Of a DNA stretch of 34,453 nucleotides, positions 30,700 to 34,453 are shown piece after piece. Numbering within the stretch: the first letter of the stretch is position 1; each line of letters opens with the position of its first letter. The translations under genes and the position numbers were made by a program. The stretch covers positions 1-34,453 of the forward strand of contig LIHJ01000058.1 of the NCBI GenBank assembly GCA_001399805.1, read 5' to 3'. Under the pieces are notes generated by a model. The model was not told the origin of the DNA. It worked only from the letters and a program-made list of their open reading frames with translations, and did no database searches. Origin of the DNA: Candidatus Bathyarchaeota archaeon BA1 (GTDB taxonomy: Archaea; Thermoproteota; Bathyarchaeia; Bathyarchaeales; Bathyarchaeaceae).

Positions 30700-33600
30700 A
30701 TGCCACACATCAAAAAAATTGAGCTAAAGGGCTTCAAGACGTTTGGTGGTCCAAAAGCCACGAGTATCACGCTGGATAAGGGCTTCACTATATTCACGGG
30801 GCCAAACGGAAGCGGCAAAACCAACATCGTGGACGCCGTCCTGTTTGGGCTTGGTGAGTTGAGCTCAAGAAGACTCCGAGCTGAAAATTTTGCAAAACTC
30901 ATATCTTATGGAGCACCCGAGGCGGGGATTGAAAAAGCGAAAGCCGCCAAGGTGGTTATCCAATTTGACAATGCAGATAATCGCATACCGGTTGAAACAA
31001 GCACCGTAACTGTTTCTCGTGAAGTGTACAAGAATGGTCAAAGCGTTTACCGGCTTAATGGAAGGAGGATTTCAAGATCCAATGTCATGGATACGCTGTC
31101 CATGGCTGGGATCAGCCCAACAGGGCACAATGTTGTCTTACAAGGAACAGTCACACGCATGGCTGAAATCTCCCCAAACGATCGTAGAAAAATTGTGGAA
31201 GACTTGGTGGGCATAGCCCAATACGACACTGAAAAGGCTGAGGCCGAGGAAAAGCTTCGAGCAGCCGATATATCAATCCGAACCGCCATGGGTCGAATAG
31301 ATGAGGTGCAGAAGAGGGTGGACGATTTAGAAAGAGAACGCAATGAGCTGCTTCGTTACACCTTCATTCAAAATGAAATCCAGCGATTTGAAGCCACGAA
31401 GATCTCCCATGAGATTTTAGAAATTGAGAGAAAAATCAAGGACATTAGATCAAGGCTTGAAGAGGTCAGAGGTAAGGTTGAAAAATTAAGGCAAGTGAGG
31501 GAAAACCTCCGAGCTCAACGTCATGAAGTTGAAACCGCGTGGAGAAAACTCAGCTCAGAGGTGGTTGAGGAGAGCGGGGCACGCGTCCTTGAGGTCCAGA
31601 TCAAGATAGGCGACCTTAAATCAAGATTAACCGAACTCACCACCAAGATAGGGGCTGGAACAACAACCCTTGAAGGGCTCAAGAAGGTGAAAGAGAGCAG
31701 CCTCCAGCAACTTGAGGTCATCGAGAGGGAAATCGCTGAAAACCGTGATAGAATTCAACGATTGAAACTGGAGCGGGATCGCCTATCTAAAGAGATCACA
31801 ACTAAACAGGCTCAACACGATGCCATCGCGAACGAGACCGCACAACTATGGGCAGGTTTGGGTGAAAACAGCAAGAAAATCCAAGAGATCGAACAACGAT
31901 TGGATAAGCTTTACCAGGAATCCATCACCCTTCGTGGTGACCACGCCCAAAGTCAAACAACAGTTAAGGTTCTCTCGCGTAGACTGGAGGACCTGAACGC
32001 CCGCAAAGACAGACTCGTAGCTACTCTCAATGAGCTAGAAAAATCCTTCACAGACCTTGAGGGCGTGCAGAGGGAGCAGAAAGCGAGACTCAAGAGACTC
32101 CAACAAACCCTAGACAGGAGAACCACTCAAAAGGAGTTCATAGAGAAGGAGATCGCTGAGGCAGGGAAGATCGCCGAGTCCGCCCGGGAGGCGGTGGTGG
32201 AGTTTGCCACCCAACGAGAACTGGCCGAAACAGTTGCGGGGGAGGAAAAAGCCTTAAGAAGCATTGAAGAGCTCGGGGAGCTCGGTGTAATCTCCGGCGT
32301 GTATGGGCGACTCAGGAAGTTAATCGAGACAGAGAAGGGTTATGAGCAGGCAATAGAGGCGGCGGCGACCGGCTGGCTTGACTCTATCGTGGTTCGAGAC
32401 TTCGATGCAGCATTCACATGCACCGAAACGTTGAAGCGCTTGAAACTCGGAAGAATCAAAATCATTCCCCTCCAGGGGTTATCTCCCATCAGGTCCATTA
32501 GCCCCCCAAAGATCGAGGGCCTAATCGGTACAGCCTCCGCACTCGTCAAGTATGCAAAACGATATGAGCCCGCAGTGATTTTCGTTTTTGGAGACACCCT
32601 AATAGGAGGGGATGACAAAGCGGCTCTCACAGCTTCTCGTAGCGGTTACCGAACCGTTACTGTTAATGGAGATCTTTATGAGGCTGGCGGAGGGATAGAG
32701 AGCGGTTACTATCGAGCCCCCATCGACTTCTCCACAATCATCCCAAGCGAGTCCGCAGTCATGAGCCTGGATCAAGCGGTGAAGGCTCTTCAGGAGCACT
32801 TGGCAAGAAGAGGAAGCGAAATAACTACCTTCGAAGAGGAAATTAATAAAACTCAAGTGGAAATTGCTCGATTGGCTGAGGCCATCACCACCCTCGAAAG
32901 TGAAGTTATGCGTATACGCAGAAGCACTAAGCGCACCAAGCGGAATATCAGTCGCGTCGAAGGATACAGTCAAGGCATTCAAGAGCATCTTGAGAAGGAG
33001 AAGGTGCACATGGGGCTTCAAAGGGGACAACTTAACGCCCTTCATAAGGAGATGAAAAAATTACGAGGCGAATTATCCGTTTTACGAAGGAAAACGGAGC
33101 CATCCCATATTCAGGAAATGGAGATCCAGCGTGAAAAATTGGGAGAAGAAATTATGGGGTTGCGGCAGAGGCTTGGTGGCGTGGAGACCGAGTTCTACAC
33201 CCTCCAATCCAAGTTTGAAAACGTCCTTAAGATGGGCAGAGGCAACATCAGAATTCAGCTGGATAAAGTGGACCATCAGCTGTCAACCGTGGGGAAGGAT
33301 GTTGAAGAAGCCCTCCAAGAAAAGGGGAAACTGGTAGGGGAACTTTCGCGACTTGAACAATACAGGGGGGAACTTTCTCACTCCGTTTTAATCGCTAGGG
33401 AAGAGGCGAAGAAGTTCACATCCCAAATCGACGGCATCGATAAACGGCTGCACAGCCTAGATGTCGAGTATGAGCAACTGGACCGATTGTCCAATCAACT
33501 TCAACTTAACCTACAAACATCCCAGTTGAAATTGGATCAACATTGCCAACGGTTGAAGGGGCTGGGTTACGGAGAACCCTTACAGGTCTCGCCAGAACAA

Positions 33601-34251
33601 CTTGAGGCGGCGGAATCATCGCTGAAGCTGATGCGGTTTGAGCTGGAGCGTCTAGGGGCCATCAACCAACTAGCCATAACGCATTATGACGGGCAGGTTT
33701 CACGATACAAGGAGCTATCCATACGCATGAATGAGCTGGAGCGGGAAAAACAGGCCATCCTCTCCTTCATGGATGAGATTGAACGAAAAAAGCGTCGGGT
33801 TTTCATGGATGCCTTCAACCAAATAAACAAAAACTTCAGCAGGTACTTCTCGAAACTCACAGGTGGTGGAGAAGCCACCCTAAAAATGGAGAGCCCCGAG
33901 GAACCCTTCGCCGGTGGAATGGACATGGTGGTTCAATTCCCTGGCAAGCCCCCAATCCTCGTGGGTGGAGCAAGTAGCGGGGAGAGATCCGTGGCTGCGG
34001 TTGCCTTCCTATTCGCCATACAAGAATTCATGCCCACCGACTTCTACCTCTTCGATGAGATCGACGCTCATTTGGATGCCTTTCATGTAGCTAAACTGGG
34101 GGACCTATTAGCTGAGGAATCAGCGAAATCCCAGTTTCTGGTCATAACATTGAAGCCTGAAATGGTGAGCAAGGCCGAGAGGATCTACGGCGTGTATGAA
34201 CGCAACGGAATCTCCCATGTGGTTTCCACGTCATTTAAGGGGGCTGCTTAG
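30700..34251 (+). CDS. smc: Chromosome segregation ATPase SMC
   Basis: The 1183-residue protein folds chromosomes as a ring. Head part 1: Walker A GPNGSGKTN (residues 34-42), then LRAENFAKLISYG and a Q-loop-type segment GTVTRMAEISPNDRRKIVED. Coiled coil from about 170 to 520. Hinge about 525-670 (GVISGVYGRLRKLIETEKGY, then IKIIPLQGL, and GGGIESGYYRAP). Return coil to about 1040. Head part 2: signature GGASSGERSVAAVAFLFAI and Walker B FYLFDEIDAHLD near residue 1115. The signature has GGASSGERS where most SMCs have LSGGEKT/S. The start is fixed by a strong binding site. It overlaps scpA by one base. Confidence 0.97.
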   Translation: MPHIKKIELKGFKTFGGPKATSITLDKGFTIFTGPNGSGKTNIVDAVLFGLGELSSRRLRAENFAKLISYGAPEAGIEKAKAAKVVIQFDNADNRIPVETSTVTVSREVYKNGQSVYRLNGRRISRSNVMDTLSMAGISPTGHNVVLQGTVTRMAEISPNDRRKIVEDLVGIAQYDTEKAEAEEKLRAADISIRTAMGRIDEVQKRVDDLERERNELLRYTFIQNEIQRFEATKISHEILEIERKIKDIRSRLEEVRGKVEKLRQVRENLRAQRHEVETAWRKLSSEVVEESGARVLEVQIKIGDLKSRLTELTTKIGAGTTTLEGLKKVKESSLQQLEVIEREIAENRDRIQRLKLERDRLSKEITTKQAQHDAIANETAQLWAGLGENSKKIQEIEQRLDKLYQESITLRGDHAQSQTTVKVLSRRLEDLNARKDRLVATLNELEKSFTDLEGVQREQKARLKRLQQTLDRRTTQKEFIEKEIAEAGKIAESAREAVVEFATQRELAETVAGEEKALRSIEELGELGVISGVYGRLRKLIETEKGYEQAIEAAATGWLDSIVVRDFDAAFTCTETLKRLKLGRIKIIPLQGLSPIRSISPPKIEGLIGTASALVKYAKRYEPAVIFVFGDTLIGGDDKAALTASRSGYRTVTVNGDLYEAGGGIESGYYRAPIDFSTIIPSESAVMSLDQAVKALQEHLARRGSEITTFEEEINKTQVEIARLAEAITTLESEVMRIRRSTKRTKRNISRVEGYSQGIQEHLEKEKVHMGLQRGQLNALHKEMKKLRGELSVLRRKTEPSHIQEMEIQREKLGEEIMGLRQRLGGVETEFYTLQSKFENVLKMGRGNIRIQLDKVDHQLSTVGKDVEEALQEKGKLVGELSRLEQYRGELSHSVLIAREEAKKFTSQIDGIDKRLHSLDVEYEQLDRLSNQLQLNLQTSQLKLDQHCQRLKGLGYGEPLQVSPEQLEAAESSLKLMRFELERLGAINQLAITHYDGQVSRYKELSIRMNELEREKQAILSFMDEIERKKRRVFMDAFNQINKNFSRYFSKLTGGGEATLKMESPEEPFAGGMDMVVQFPGKPPILVGGASSGERSVAAVAFLFAIQEFMPTDFYLFDEIDAHLDAFHVAKLGDLLAEESAKSQFLVITLKPEMVSKAERIYGVYERNGISHVVSTSFKGAA

Positions 34252-34453
34252 TGGCATCCTCACCCATCAAAAAACCCTTCTACTTCCAACCCCCATGGAA
34301 CATCTTCTTCGAACTTCATAAGTTGCAGAAGCTACAGCCATGGGAAATCGACCTCTCCTTCCTATTAATGTCCTTTCTGGAGGAGATGGAAAATAGGGGG
34401 GAGGTTGATTTTAGAGCCTCTGGTGTGGCGCTCGATTCCTCCGCCACCATATA
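34251..34453 (+). CDS. scpA: ScpA, kleisin subunit of the SMC complex (partial)
   Basis: The GTG at 34251 overlaps the last base of the smc stop (TAGTG). The reading PFYFQPPWNIFFELHKLQKL, then QPWEIDLSFLLMSFLEEMEN and FRASGVALDSSATI, is the N-terminal kleisin segment that binds the SMC neck (the P-W-x-I-D-x-x-x-L motif). 67 codons are present; the C-terminal winged-helix lies beyond the window. Coupling to smc by one base supports joint synthesis. Confidence 0.93.
   Translation, partial: MASSPIKKPFYFQPPWNIFFELHKLQKLQPWEIDLSFLLMSFLEEMENRGEVDFRASGVALDSSATI

Noticed and set aside
1..34453. CRISPR array or cas genes
   Set aside because: No regularly spaced short repeats occur, and no cas family motif was seen; the TnpB remnant is a transposon nuclease.

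Overview
The window reads as a chromosomal piece of an archaeon. It carries a 20S proteasome alpha subunit, an SBDS protein, the exosome trio Rrp4-Rrp41-Rrp42, ribosomal protein L37Ae, an archaeal Brix protein, KEOPS Pcc1, prefoldin beta with DUF3194, and SMC with ScpA. Promoters have archaeal TATA boxes and many starts follow GGTGA-type ribosome binding sites. Gene content and order suggest a TACK archaeon, perhaps Bathyarchaeia-like; that rank is inference. The window is cut inside a gene at both ends: a solute-binding protein on the left and ScpA on the right.

Region by region. 1-6.0 kb: a secreted ABC solute-binding protein, a divergent pair of small membrane or anchored proteins, a nuclease-like gene with a probable frameshift, a PIN-domain remnant, a 6-phospho-3-hexuloisomerase and a small XPF/ERCC4 nuclease. 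6.06-6.9 kb: a decayed TnpB element bracketed by an 18-bp perfect inverted repeat and carrying a frameshifted ribbon-helix-helix antitoxin gene. 7.5-8.2 kb: a two-gene toxin-antitoxin-like pair. 8.45-10.9 kb: the ECF transporter energizing module EcfA-EcfA-EcfT. 11-12.9 kb: a twice-frameshifted thioredoxin-GNAT gene and a DHH phosphoesterase. 14.1-17.2 kb: an operon of a CitG-type enzyme and two paralogous nucleotidyltransferases. 17.4-18.9 kb: an ECF S component divergent from a winged-helix regulator, with helically phased repeats between them. 18.9-20.5 kb: a graveyard of gene fragments (histone-deacetylase-like protein, integrase tail, nitroreductase).

20.5-28.9 kb is one conserved archaeal superoperon on the minus strand (psmA, SBDS, rrp4, rrp41, rrp42, L37Ae, Brix, pcc1, then pfdB and DUF3194). 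It is broken between pcc1 and pfdB by a 2.7-kb mobile island. The island holds a truncated tyrosine recombinase, an IS6-like element with a clean target duplication, a RelB/RelE-like pair and two diverged copies of a ~150-bp direct repeat. 28.9-30.7 kb holds a GC-rich, potentially structured stretch, the C-terminal remnant of an aldehyde ferredoxin oxidoreductase and a DUF2096 gene. 30.7 kb to the end is smc followed by scpA.

Functionally, the right half is housekeeping: RNA decay, ribosome maturation, protein folding and turnover, chromosome organisation. The left half is accessory and unusually rich in frameshifts and truncations. Some of these may be sequence errors, but several are clearly true gene decay.
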